64,000 nt of DNA from Musa acuminata AAA Group (taxonomy: Eukaryota > Streptophyta > Magnoliopsida > Zingiberales > Musaceae). The position numbers and the translations under genes are program-made. Below, piece by piece: positions 44,061-54,956 of this stretch. Under the pieces are notes generated by a model. The model did no database searches. It saw only the letters and a list, made by a program, of their open reading frames with translations, and was not told the origin of the DNA. The DNA lies in assembly GCF_036884655.1 (NCBI RefSeq), contig NC_088331.1, positions 18,509,501 to 18,573,500 of the forward strand, in the 5' to 3' direction. How positions within the stretch are numbered: position 1 is the first letter of the stretch; each line of letters begins with the position of its first letter.

Positions 44061-45180
44061 TTCAATGCCTCATCAATGTATTTAGGTTCAATTTGGGAGA
44101 GAAAAGCGGTGTTGACACAAAAATTCTTAAGAGAAGAATAAGTTTGAACCCCTTTTGATGTGTATCCTATGATTAGCTCCTTAAGATGAGCATCTACATA
44201 CTTCCATTCCTTGGGTAAGGATGTTTCACAAGAAGATGCATCCAAGTTATTAGATGGAGAAAGGGTTTCAATTAAATTCAAAGCATCAAAATTAAGATCA
44301 TCATTAAAATCATTTTTCTTGACTCCAGAAACTTCATTAAAAATAACATGAATAGATTCTTCTATAACCAAAGTTCTTTTATTAAAGATACGAAAGACCT
44401 TAGATATAGAAGAATAGTCAAGGAAAATCCGCTCATCAGATTTGACATCAAACTTTCCTAAGGCATCTTTTTCATTCAAGATAAAATATTTACACCCGAA
44501 ACTTTTAAAATATGAAACATTGGGTTTTTTGTTATTCCACACCTCATAAAGAGTTTTAGCGAGCAATGGTCTTACTATAACTCTATTCATGACATAGCAT
44601 GTCATATTTATGGCTTTGGCCCAAAAATATTTGGGTAGGCTATGTTCGTTTAACATAGTTCTAGCCATTTCTTATAAGTTTCTATTTTTTCTTTCTATTA
44701 TTCCATTTTGTTGAGGATTTCTTGGAGTAAAGAAGTTGTGATTGTATCAATTCGATTCACAAAATTCTTGAAAATCATGATTTTGAAATTCACCACAGTG
44801 ATCTCTCCGATTGATGAAATCATAAAACCCTTTTCATTTTGAACAAATTTACAAAACTTAGAAAAATACCTAAAGCAATCACTTTTATGTGCCAAGAAGT
44901 AAGTCCAAGTGTATCTACTATAATCATCCACGATGACAAAGGCATATTTCCTACCTCCTAGACTTATTGTAGCAATTGGTCTGAACAAGTCCATATGGAT
45001 TAATTGCAATGGCCTAGAGGTGCTTATTTGGTTCTTTGGTTTGAAACTACTTTTAATTTGTTTTCCTAGTTAACATGCATCACACACATTGTCTTTAATG
45101 AACTTAATATGAGGAATTCCTCTTACAAGTTCTTTAGATGAGATTTTAGAGATTAGTTTCATGCTAGCATGACCTAATCT
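44061..45180 (-). pseudogene. pol: Integrase of Sirevirus C, broken
   Basis: The part 45009-44698 gives IHMDLFRPI with the first catalytic aspartate, SRYTWTYFLAHKSD and, after a shift, the NPQQNG-type end. The region IGEITVVNF shows the second catalytic site damaged (WSDHGGEF in A). The part from 44668 continues MARTMLNEHSLPKYFWAKA and YEVWNNKKPNVSYFK in another frame. It cannot be active. Confidence 0.75.
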
Positions 45181-45606
45181 CCTATGCCAAAGCTATGTAT
45201 CGTCATTCAAAACCGAAAAACACATTTCATTACAAATACCATCAATGTCGATATTGTATATATTATTTTGTTTTAGGGCAATCATAGATGTGTTTTTATG
45301 TGGTTTTTCAATAATGTAAGCATTGGATTCAAATCTAATGATGTATCCTTTATCACACAATTGACTAATGCTCAAAAGGTTATGCTTTAAGCCATCAACC
45401 AATAACACATCTTCAATAAAGAAGTTGGATTTGTTACCTATGTTTCCTTTGCCAATGATTTTACCCTTGTTATTATCTCCGAATGTGACATATACTTCGT
45501 CTAGGCTAGTGAGCTTAGAAAATTGAGATGGATCTCCGGTTATATGCCTTGAGCATCCACTATCAAGGTACCATTTCTTGCTCCTAGCTTGTGATGATAA
45601 ACATTT
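45181..45606 (-). pseudogene. pol: Protease and GAG-pre-integrase of Sirevirus C
   Basis: Behind the amber at 45607-45609 the gag frame reads ARSKKWYLDSGCSRHITGD, an almost perfect protease signature, then FGDNNKGKIIGKG and LLVDGLKHNLLSISQLCDKG. The open piece 45408-45193 covers the pre-integrase part. It stops before integrase. Confidence 0.75.
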
Positions 45607-46666
45607 CTACAAAAATGGATAATTTTTATGTACCCATTTGATCTTGGGTGCCTCAAAAATCTATTTACATAACTTATCATGTTGTATTGAGTCATTTGAG
45701 GTTCCTTTAGGAACCCAAATCAATTTATATGGACTATATCTCTTAAATGAACATTTGTACGTAACATGTCCAAATTTGTAAAAAAAGTTACATTTTTTTG
45801 GGGGTGAAACAAGCAAGGTAGGTCCTTTAACAAAGGTGGTTGGATTTTGGTGAGAGCTACTCACAAATCTGATTCCACTTCTTTTATGAACGTGACCCTT
45901 ATTAGTAAGGATCATATTTAAGGACTTGCTACAAACCTCAAATTTTTCTAAGGTTTCTTTGAATAGCAAGTTTTCCTTTTTAAGCGTTTCTAATTGATCG
46001 CATTTTATGCAAGGAGCTAAACTATCATCATGCTCAATTTTTAGTCTATCATAATCATTAACAAGAGAGACATACTCTTCTTTTAACAATTTATATTTTT
46101 TACTAACTAATTTACAATCATCGAATAAATCATGAAAGTCACTTATTAATTCATCAAAAGATAAATTTGCATTTAATGAACTGCTTACTTTATCTCCGGT
46201 AGCCATTAGCGCATAGTAAGCAACTTGCTTAGTATTAGTTTGCTCCTCTTCTTTGGATGCACTTGAGTCGTCCCACGTTACTTTAAGAGCCTTCTTCTTC
46301 TTTGGTTGTTTCTTCTTTCCTTAGGGACATTCGCTTTTGAAATATCTTGGCGTTTTGCATTCGTAGAATATGACTTGTTCATTCTTGGGTTCAAATTTAT
46401 TTTTTAGTATCATTTCTAAATTTGTTCCATTTTATGAATTTTTTAAACTTTCTTATTAAGAGTGCCAAGTCAACATCAAGGTCCTCATCCATTGAATTTT
46501 CTTTCAAGTGGTCATCTTAAGTTCTTAGTGTCATATCCTTCCTGTTCTTTAGAAGGTTGTTCTCAAGCTCTTAATAAGCATTACAAGTCATCTCATTGGT
46601 CGTTAGTGACCCGATTAGTTCTTCGAGAGGAAAGTTATTTAAATCCTTAGCCTCTTGAATGACTAT
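45607..46666 (-). pseudogene. gag: Gag of Sirevirus C, 3' part
   Basis: The frame runs from EAKDL, where element E interrupts, through the UBN2 end, a knuckle region near 46350 with its first cysteines disturbed, the coiled-coil-like middle (46206 on: FDELISDFHDLFDDC) and a second knuckle with damage (CNFFYKFGHVTYKC). It ends at the amber 45607-45609. The first part lies at 59401-59935. Confidence 0.8.
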
Positions 46667-47329
46667 TGTTAGGATCGGAGCGGCACTAAGAGGGGGGGAG
46701 GGGGGGTGAATTAGTGCAGTGGATTAAAACTTTGGTTTTGGCAAATCTTTCGATACGATAAAAACCGAACTTGAAAAGCTTAACTTGAGCATGTATTCGT
46801 AAAGGTATACAGCAAAGGTAATGAGGAAATAAAGCATGTAAGAAGGTTTGCAGTAATGTAAATAGCGATAATAAAATGCAAACCAGAGATCACGCCGATT
46901 TTAAAGTGGTTCGGTCAAATGACCTACATCCACTTGCGAGGCCCTATTCGATGAGGCTCCCACCTTCCACTAGCAAATCTCTTGAAGGGGAAGGGCAAAT
47001 ACCCCTCTTACAACTTTTTACAAGCGGTTCATACTCTTACAAATTTTCAGCAAGAAAGAAGGAGGTGAACACTCTAGCAAATTGAAAACGGGACTTGCTA
47101 AGACTTTTCTAAGACCTTTCTCTCAATCAATTGCTTCTCAAAAGTTGTTCTCTCAGCTGAGAATTGAGGGGTATTTATAGGTCCTAAGAGGATTCAAATT
47201 TGGGCTCCAAAATTTGAATTCTCTTTGGTTCCCGATGCTGGCGGTGCCACCGCCTAGCCAAGCGATGCCACCGCTTGGCACTCGGGTGTTGGGCAGTGCC
47301 ACCGCCTGGCTCTCGGGTGCTGAGCGGTG
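46667..47329 (-). repeat. 3' LTR of Sirevirus E, low part
   Basis: It begins TGTTAGGATC and contains the G-run with both hairpin arms, and a minus-strand TATAAATA at 47172-47179. It is interrupted at CGGTG in the palindromic array by gypsy B1. The other half starts at 52446. Confidence 0.85.
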
Positions 47330-47767
47330 TGTTAGAACCCTTGCAGATTCTAAACTTGGGGTTGATCTCTTTAGGGGATCGGCCTCCTTGGAACTCTATA
47401 GGGGTTCCTCCCTCCAAGTTGCTGCTCAAAGGCTGCAGAAAAGATTCATCTATTGCTTATGAAAAGAGAAGGAATACATGGCTATTTATAGGGCTTCTAA
47501 ACCCTAACTCCTAATAGGACTCCTACTTAAGACTCTTACTTCTAACCAACTCCTAATAGGACTCCTACTCAAGACTCCTATTCCCTTACAACTCCTAATT
47601 CTTCTCTCAGAAAAAACCTCCTACATAAATGCCCCTCTCAATTAGGACTCTCCTAACTAGAGTCCTAACAGAATGTCCCTCTCAATTAGGACTCTCCTAG
47701 CTAGAGTCCTAACAGTTTTACATGAATGTCCCTCTCAATTAGGACTCTCCAAGCTAGAGTCCTAACA
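47330..47767 (-). repeat. 3' LTR of gypsy B1
   Basis: Plus reading TGTTAGAACCC to GAGTCCTAACA. A minus-strand TATAAATA lies at 47483-47490. Three copies of a CCCTCTCAATTAGGACTCTC block lie near the upstream end, a likely repeated enhancer-like motif. A purine-rich tract (GAAGAGGGCGGG on the minus strand) borders it at 47768. Confidence 0.9.
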
Positions 47768-48978
47768 GACCCGCCCTCTTCAAATCAGCCTTATCCTCGA
47801 GGCTGATGATTCGTGAATTCTGGGAATTTGATTTTCAAGTCGTCATAGTTCTCACAAGTGGCATCTTCTTTTGGTAGGTTCGCCCACTGTATTAGCACTT
47901 CATTAGTGGGTCATCGTCGTCGAGTCACGATCCGTCGATCAATAATGGCACTTGGCTGGGTCTGGAGTTCTCTTTGGGTAGTCATATTTAGTGGGTGGCT
48001 TTAGGCTGTCTCCAAGCACCTATTTAAAACTTTCGTCTGGCCGTCAGTTTGTGGGTGATATGCTATACTCCTTTTCAATTTAGTACTCTTCATATGGAAT
48101 AACTTTGTCCAAAATCTGCTTGTGAAGATGCAAGTAGAATTTATCGTAAGCACAATGCGTCCCTTATAGTGTAATACTTTTGAGTCCCAATTGTAATGAG
48201 CCATGGGGCTTGGTGCTTCCTCCAATTTTTTTATAATCATACTAGTATCTGAATCTTCCTGCCATTCCATCTTAATATCCTCAAGGAAGTCGCTGGTCGG
48301 AAGTGAAACGGTCGAAACTTCAACTTGCTCGGGTAGCTGCGAAAGCGCATCTGCAAGAACATTCTCTTTCCCCTTTTTGTAAGTTATTTCAAAATCAAAT
48401 CCAAGAAGTTTTGTTACCCATTTTTGCTGCTCAGGGGATATTATCTTTCGCTCTAAAAAGTACTTGAGGCTTTTATGGTCGGTTTTATTTTGAAATCGTC
48501 GACCAATCAAGTAGGGTCTCCACCTCGTTGCTGCGCGCACAATGGCGAGCATCTCCTTATCATATGTTGACTTATTTTGATGGGAGGGAGATAATGTCTT
48601 GCTAGTGTATGCGAGTGGTCGACCATCTTGCATGAGAATGGCTCCAATTCTAACTCCAGATGCGTCGGCCTCAATAATGAAGGGTCGGTTAAAATCTGGT
48701 AGTGTTAGCACCAGCGTCGTCGTCATGGCTGCCTTAAGTTTGTCGAAGGTAGTGGAGGCTCTGTCCGACCATTGGAAGACATCTTTTTTCAGTAAGGAAG
48801 TAAGTGGTGCACTGATCTCTCCATAGTTTTTCACGAACTTGCAGTAGTAGCCTGTTAAACCCAGAAAGCCATGTAGCAATTTTACGTTCCTCGGGATAGG
48901 CCAGTTTTGCATTGCTTCAATTTTGAAGGGGTCCACTGTCACACCTTCCTCTGATACGATATGCCCAAGATATTCCAC
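47768..48978 (-). pseudogene. pol: Gypsy B1 RT end, RNase H and fused integrase remnant
   Basis: A 325-codon open frame (48978-48001) begins with EYLGHIVSEEGVTVDP (end of the RT palm), GFLGLTGYYCKFV (thumb), EADASGVRIGAILMQDG and KTDHKSLKYFLE (RNase H), and KGKENVLADALSQ. Right after HYKGRIVL it jumps to FTSRFWTKLFHM and HPQTDGQTKVLNRCLE, which is the integrase part around the catalytic glutamate. The zinc finger and the first two catalytic aspartates are deleted, yet the join keeps the frame. The rest to 47768 has stops. Confidence 0.8.
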
Positions 48979-49320
48979 CTTCTATTGAAGAAAGCAAAAA
49001 TTCGTAAAGGTTATTGTGTGTTCAAAAGGTGGTTTTCGGTATATCTTCTTCGCACACTCATATTTGATGATACCCGGATCAAAGGTCTAGCTTTGTAAAG
49101 ATTTATGCTCCCTTTCATCTAGCAATTCATCTTCTATTGGAATAAGGTATTTGTCCTTGATGGTTATGCCATTGAGAGCTTGGTAATCAACGCATATTCG
49201 CCATGTTCCGTCCTTCTTGCGTACAAGTGGCACCGGTGAAGAATAGAGGTTGCAACTTGGCCGAATAACTCCTGTTTCAAGCATTTCTTTTATAATCCTT
49301 TCTATTTCATCCTTCTAGAG
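48979..49320 (-). pseudogene. pol: Gypsy B1 reverse transcriptase, core deleted
   Basis: The open piece 49284-49087 gives [40 protein letters not shown] and then DELLDEREHK, after which the sequence runs quickly to PPFEHTITFTNF and the RT end. About 110 residues, including the catalytic F(F/V)DD motif seen in B2 at 20755-20790, are absent. The RT is dead. Confidence 0.8.
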
Positions 49321-50130
49321 TTATAGATATTGATATGGCCGAGTATTTGTTGGAGGTTTGCCTGAAAGAATCATTATATAATGATCATGCCGACGGGTAA
49401 GAGGTAGGTTGTACGGTTCGTCAAATATATCTGAAAATTCAGCAAGCAAAGGAAGTAGGTTTGGATCTTCAATTTGTATTGGCTCTCCCTTAGTTTGCTG
49501 CTCAAGTTGTATAAAAAATCTGCTGCATGCTTTATGCAAAACCTTCTTCATTTGTTGTGTGCAAATCGTCATTATGTCGCCCCCACGTTTCCCGTTCAGT
49601 ATCACCTGTTTCTCCTTACTGTAAAATTTCATAATTAGTTGCATAAAATTCCAAGAAATATCACCTAATATCGTCAACCATTTAATTATGAACATGGCCT
49701 TATGATCATCAAGAGGGAGAAGGAAGAAATCTGCAATTATCTCTTGGTCCTACAGCAATAGTTTCTCCTGCGGGCGCCTACGATCATAATTCAAAATCCG
49801 TCCGTCGACGACCTTAACGTCAAACCTGTTGCAATTCTCAATAGGTAAGGCCATCTGGATAGCAACCTTACTGTTTAGAAAGTTATTAGAACTACCCGTG
49901 TCGATGAGAACAATGATCGGTTGTTGTTTGAGAAGGCCTCCAACTTTCATCGTTTCCGAGTTTGAGTAGCCGACTAGTGCATGTACTGTAACTTCAGTCG
50001 GTTGTGGCTCTTCTTCTGCATCTTCTTCTTCATGTTCAAGGCTCTCTTCTGGATGTTCAATGACCTCTTCTTCTATTGGTTCAATCATAAGAAGTCTCTC
50101 TTTACTACAGTGATGCTCACGGCTCCACGG
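49321..50130 (-). pseudogene. pol: Gypsy B1 aspartic protease region
   Basis: The piece 50088-49750 opens with an acidic EEEDAEEEPQP linker and then the protease active site VLIDTGSSNNFLN, intact here. The piece 49695-49321 holds the protease/RT link (IKWLTILGDISWNF, FSDIFDEPYNLPLTR). One or two stops divide the region. Confidence 0.75.
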
Positions 50131-50747
50131 CTCGTCACAATGCCAACATAACCCCTTCGCATATCGCTCCCGAAGCTCTTCTCTTGTTAACCTCTTTGGT
50201 GTAGAGACTTGATCAATAGTAGGGGGGCTGAGGGCGTCAATATTACTGGTTGAGGAGCGACCCTAGTCCTCCGAGCTTCATGGTTCAATTGCACCTCTTG
50301 ATGTCGTGCGAAAGAGATGGCTGCCATAAGCGTATACGGTTGTCGTGCTTTAACTTCTCCTTGGATCTCTAGCTTCAAGCCCTCAATGAAGGTCCTCAAT
50401 TGTTGTTTTTGAGACCAATCATAAGTTTGATTAGATAACCTTACAAACCTGATTTGGTACTCCTGAATGGTGGAGGTTTGTCGGATCTTTGCTAGTTGTC
50501 CGTCAATATTCTCGTAATCGGTTGGTCTGAAGCGGATCAGCAGTCCTTCTTTGAATTGTCGCCATGAAAGGACTCCATAAGTATGTTCAAACCAATCAAA
50601 CCACTGTATAGCATCCCCTTCAAGATGTATAGCTGTAATTTTCACCATAGATGCATCCGCGGTTCTATGGTACCGAAAATATCGCTCCGCGCGCGAGATC
50701 CAACCAATCGGGTCTCCTTCTTCCCATCTAGGGAAATCCGCTCTCAT
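50131..50747 (-). CDS. gag: Gypsy B1 gag, largely open
   Basis: The frame from 50747 gives FPRWEEGDPIGWISRAERYF, GDAIQWFDWFEHTYG, WRQFKEGLLIRF and FIEGLKLEIQGEV, the Retrotrans_gag domain of Ty3/gypsy elements. After a stop at 50187 another frame gives LTREELRERYAKGLCWHC with the knuckle CWHCDEPWSREHHC, so a small shift separates the knuckle. The start is unclear: MRADFPRWEE may be internal, because the family normally begins further upstream. It would form particles. Confidence 0.6.
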
Positions 50748-52007
50748 GCATGGATAGTTGGGGTTGGTAGATCGGTGGATATAGGCTACGGTTTAGGCTT
50801 GTTTTGTGGCTAATTTAGGTGCAGTTTGAGGGTGTAGTTTGGTGGAGTTTTAGGGCTGTAGATGAAAGTTTTGGATCTATGGTAGATGGTAGCAAAGGTT
50901 TGATAGAAATAAGTGGAAGTTGCAGCAAGTATGTGTTGTCTTGTAAGAGTAGAATTGTCGTCGAAGAAACAACGGTTTCTCGACATAAATTCCACCAAAA
51001 ACTTGAGAGAATCGAGGAGAGAATTGATAGCAAAATCACAGTTTATATGACAGCAAGGATATCTAATTTAATCAAGAAAATTTCGGTAGTATAACAGCAA
51101 GGAAATTGGTGCAAGTTGAGATAGCAGAATTCTCGTCGAAAAATTTCAACGGGTTATGACAAAAATTTACAGCCACATAAAATTGTTTTTAGAGATGAAT
51201 TTCTTAATAGATCAATCTTAGATGGAAGCCAAGATGATCTATGAATTGTATAAGAAATTTCATTCAAAAAAAATTGCAAATAGATGGGTTAAGGCAACAA
51301 TATGCGGCTGAAATTTTCTGCAGCACAGATTTTTAGGTATAGCAGATTGGACGTAAAAGATCAGTGGTTTATATTGAGAATTTTTTGATGAAACTAAAGG
51401 TAAATCCACTGTTAGGAAGTGTCAAAGCTATCATAAAAATTTCGTAGAGATTTGGATAGAAACAATGTAGTATCAAGATCAAACAAACAGTGCTATGCGG
51501 CTGAAATTTTACAGTGCAGATTTTTAAGTATAGCAGATTTGACGTAAAAGATCAATGGTTTATATTGAGAATTTTTTGAAAAAACCAAAGGGAAATCTGC
51601 TGTTAGAAAGTGTCAAAGATGTCATAAAAAATTCATAGAAATTTGGATAGAAAAAGCATAGTAGCAAGATCAAATAGATGGTACTATGCGGCTGAAATTC
51701 TGCAATGTATCTTTCGTCGTAGAGATGAAAACTTTGTGACGAAAGGTTTATGCAGCAATATAGGAACAATTTTTTTTTTTGGATTTTCGAATAAGGATAA
51801 CTAAATTGCAGCAGCAGTAAGGTAGGAAACCAGAACCTGTTGCAATTCACGGGGAGATAAAAGGATGATCCGCGGTGGTGAAGATGATGGCGGAATTCGA
51901 CGACGATCTTTTAAGCAATTGTGGGAATTGCTTTAGGCGGTTGTGGAGGGCTGATGGATGGCAGTGTAAGGGCAGTGAGATGCCAAGAACGCTGCTCTGA
52001 TACTAGG
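50748..52007 (-). other. Gypsy B1 leader and primer binding site
   Basis: This is 1.26 kb of leader. A minus-strand TAGTATCAGAGC at 52005-51994 is a one-base variant of the initiator-Met primer site. A tandem duplication of about 192 bp begins with TATGCGGCTGAAATT at 51301, 51494 and 51685 (two full units and the start of a third). No coding frame is convincing. Confidence 0.65.
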
Positions 52008-52445
52008 TGTTAGAACCCTTGCAGATTCTAAACTTGGGGTTGATCTCTTTAGGGGATCGGCCTCCTTGGAACTCTATAGGGGTTCCTCCCTCCAAGTTGC
52101 TGCTCAAAGACTGCAGAAAAGATTCATCTATTGCTTATGAAAAGAGAAGGAATACATGGCTATTTATAGGGCTTCTAAACCCTAACTCCTAATAGGACTC
52201 CTACTTAAGACTCTTACTTCTAACCAACTCCTAATAGGACTCCTACTCAAGACTCCTATTCCCTTACAACTCCTAATTCTTCTCTCAGAAAAAACCTCCT
52301 ACATGAATGCCCCTCTCAATTAGGACTCTCCTAACTAGAGTCCTAACAGAATATCCCTCTCAATTAGGACTCTCCTAGCTAGAGTCCTAACAGTTTTACA
52401 TGAATGTCCCTCTCAATTAGGACTCTCCAAGCTAGAGTCCTAACA
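52008..52445 (-). repeat. 5' LTR of gypsy B1
   Basis: 438 bp, same ends as its partner at 47330, with three substitutions seen by eye (in the words CTCAAAGACTGC, ACATGAATG and GAATATCCC). A minus-strand TATAAATA at 52161-52168 would drive the element. Confidence 0.9.
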
Positions 52446-53365
52446 CGGTGCCACCGCCAGACCCTTCGGTTCACTGGTTGGGCTTTAAATTTAGCCCAAA
52501 CCAAGTCTAATTTTGGGCCCAGTTGGCCCCTAACCAGGATATAGGATTATCTTTTAATCCTAATCCTAATTAATGTGCTAACTACGAATTTAAAGATATT
52601 TCCTAAGCTATTACAAAGTTCGCAAGTCAAGACTTCTTCCGGCGAGCTTCCGGCGAACTTTCGGCGGTCTTCCGATAAACTCTCGAAAACCGTTCTGCGG
52701 ACTCCCGACAAGCTCCTAGACTTCACGATTTGATCTTGGCGAGTTCCAACAAGCTTCTTTGGCAAGTTCTGATCTTTCTTGGTGAGCTCTGCGAACTTCC
52801 AACGAACTTTCCGACGAGCTTCCGAAAAACCCTTCGGCAAGCTCCCTTACTCATTCTTGGCTAGTTCCGGTAGCATTCCTGACGAACCTTCGGACTTCCG
52901 TCGAACTCTCGAACTTGCAACAAATCCTTCGTGCTTGACTTCGACACTTTGTTTTGCTTTATGTCTTTATCGTTATCGTAGTTAATCCTGCACACACAAG
53001 CCAAAACTCTACTCCGATCTAGACAATTATTACAACGTGAATTGACATTATGTTGCCCGGCACGTCATTGGTTGGCGCTTCGTCCGATTCTTCAGTGCAT
53101 CGTCCTCTCTTGCGGCTTGTTACCCAATCAGCGGTTGACCTCCGCAACCCCGATATCCTTGGTGCAATTCCACTTTCCTTGGCTCGATGCCCGACGTCTG
53201 AAGCCTTCTGCCATCCAATATCCTTACGTGATCTCCTCCGGCGCAACGTCAATTCCTCTTGCGTCAGCTGTCTAATCCTGATCGAGTAAACCTGCATCAC
53301 TCAAAATGCAGTTAAACATCTAAACACAATCAATTAGTTTCATCATCAAAATCTGAGATTCAACA
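52446..53365 (-). repeat. 3' LTR of Sirevirus E, high part
   Basis: It resumes with CGGTGCCACCGCC straight after gypsy B1 and ends TTCAACA at 53365. It holds the CTTCCGGCGA segment and, near 53050-53290, the long LTR-start region that is also seen at 18966-19315 and 62608. The region produces open frames on both strands that are not genes. Confidence 0.85.
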
Positions 53366-54511
53366 ATCTCCCCCTTTTTTATGATGATAACTAATTGATG
53401 ACTAACAGAGTTAACTTTAACTCCCTAGAGTTTAACCAAACTCCCCCTATCAATATGCCATTGATAGAACACTTGGATTATCCGAAATCCAAGTAGCATT
53501 CATCACATGTTCTGATAGACATTTAAACCATCATGCAAATATATAAAATATTCAATTCAATGCATGAAGTCATCAATATACTTCTCCCCCTATGTCAGCA
53601 ACAAAAAGGAGAAGTAGCTCTAGCTATTTTAAAATATATTCAAGTTTTTATAACATGAAGCTAGATTTTTATCACAACATATAAGCACAAAAGCATACCA
53701 AGATTCTTAAGTTCAATCATGGCAATTCAACACTTGAATTTTTGTGCAAGATTGCACTTTGCTTTTCTTTGCAAGTAACAATATTTATGATGTTTGATAT
53801 AGCAAATTTCTTCATTCAAGTGTGCAAGCTATAAATAACTTTCTCCCCCTTTGTCAATGTCAAAAAGAAGGAGAGGAACCAATGATTTAGACTTTTACAT
53901 CAACTTTGCATCAATCAATATTTCAATCATCACATGATGCATACAAGACAATAATACAAAGAAATCATTTCATGAAGGATATCAATGTGAAAATTCACCA
54001 AGGATCACATGATACAATCTCAAATCATGATATCATTATATGATACATCATGAGATTGATAATTTATCATATCAATGAAAGATATCAATTGTTAAACATG
54101 ATATGATAATAGTCTCAAAATTTTCAATTTGTGATACATGTGATACATTGCAATAGACTAAAAAATTTAATGCGATGCTTTTAAGGATATCAACCTATTT
54201 TTGATACAAAGCATGGTAAGAGCAATTATATTGCAAGTTTTCTAAGTTTTGCATTTTTTGCTTCTTTCGAGATAGCAATTCTTTGCTTCTCTTTAGATTG
54301 CAGGATTTGCAATTCATTGGTAGTGTTTATGATAGCAAGTTCTTTCAATGAAATGATCGAGCTAGCAAATTTTCCTTCCTTTGAAATATGCAGGCTAGTA
54401 AACTAACTCCCCTTTATCATTATCAAAAAGAAGGGAGAAACCAATGGCAAAAAGAAATTTTAATCATTATACAAGCCATATTACAAAATCATGTCATGAT
54501 ATCAAGAAAAT
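53366..54511 (-). other. Sirevirus E internal region, 3' side, with repeated polypurine tracts
   Basis: A minus-strand AAAAAAGGGGGAGATT touches the LTR. Similar runs next to a TTTTTG.TGACAAAGG-like phrase recur near 53583, 53842 and 54402. Otherwise AT-rich, with many ATCATG/CATGAT words, and no frame worth calling. No pol sequence is recognisable. Confidence 0.6.
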
Positions 54512-54951
54512 TGTTAGGACTCTAGCTAGGAGAGTCCTAATTGAGAGGGACATTCTGTTAGGACTCTATTAGGACTCTAGCTAGGAGAGTCCTAATTGAG
54601 AGGGACATTCTGTTATGACTCTAGCTAGGAGAGTCCTAATTGAGAGGGACATTCATGTAGGAGGTTTTTTCTTAGAGAAGAATTAGGAGTTGTAAGGGAA
54701 TAGGAGTCTTGAGTAGGAGTCCTATTAGGAGTTGGTTAGAAGTAAGAGTCTTAAGTAGGAGTCCTATTAGGAGTTAGGGTTTATAAGCCCTATAAATAGC
54801 CATGTATTCCTTCTCTTTTGATAAGCAATAAATGAATCTTTTCTGCAGCCTTTGAGCAGTAACTTAGAGGGAGGAACCCCTATAGAGTTCCAAGGAGGCC
54901 GATCCCCTAAAGAGATCAACCCCAAGTTTAGAATCTGCAAGGATTCTATCA
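54512..54951 (+). mobile_element. Solo gypsy B LTR with AAAAT target duplication
   Basis: It is the inverse of the other gypsy B LTRs: plus reading TGTTAGGACTC to GGATTCTATCA. The flanks are AAAAT on both sides (54507-54511 and 54952-54956). TATAAATA lies at 54791-54798. The lack of an interior indicates LTR-LTR recombination. Confidence 0.9.
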
Positions 54952-54956
54952 AAAAT

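Larger units (their letters stand above)
47330..52445 (-). mobile_element. Gypsy B copy 1: recent deletion derivative
   Basis: It is 5,116 bp long, with LTRs of 438 bp at each end and a perfect CGGTG target duplication (47325-47329 and 52446-52450). By eye the LTRs differ at three places only. Minus-strand order: LTR, primer site, long leader with a tandem duplication, gag, protease, RT start, deletion, RT end, RNase H, deletion, integrase end, polypurine tract, LTR. The catalytic RT motif and most of integrase are missing. Confidence 0.9.
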
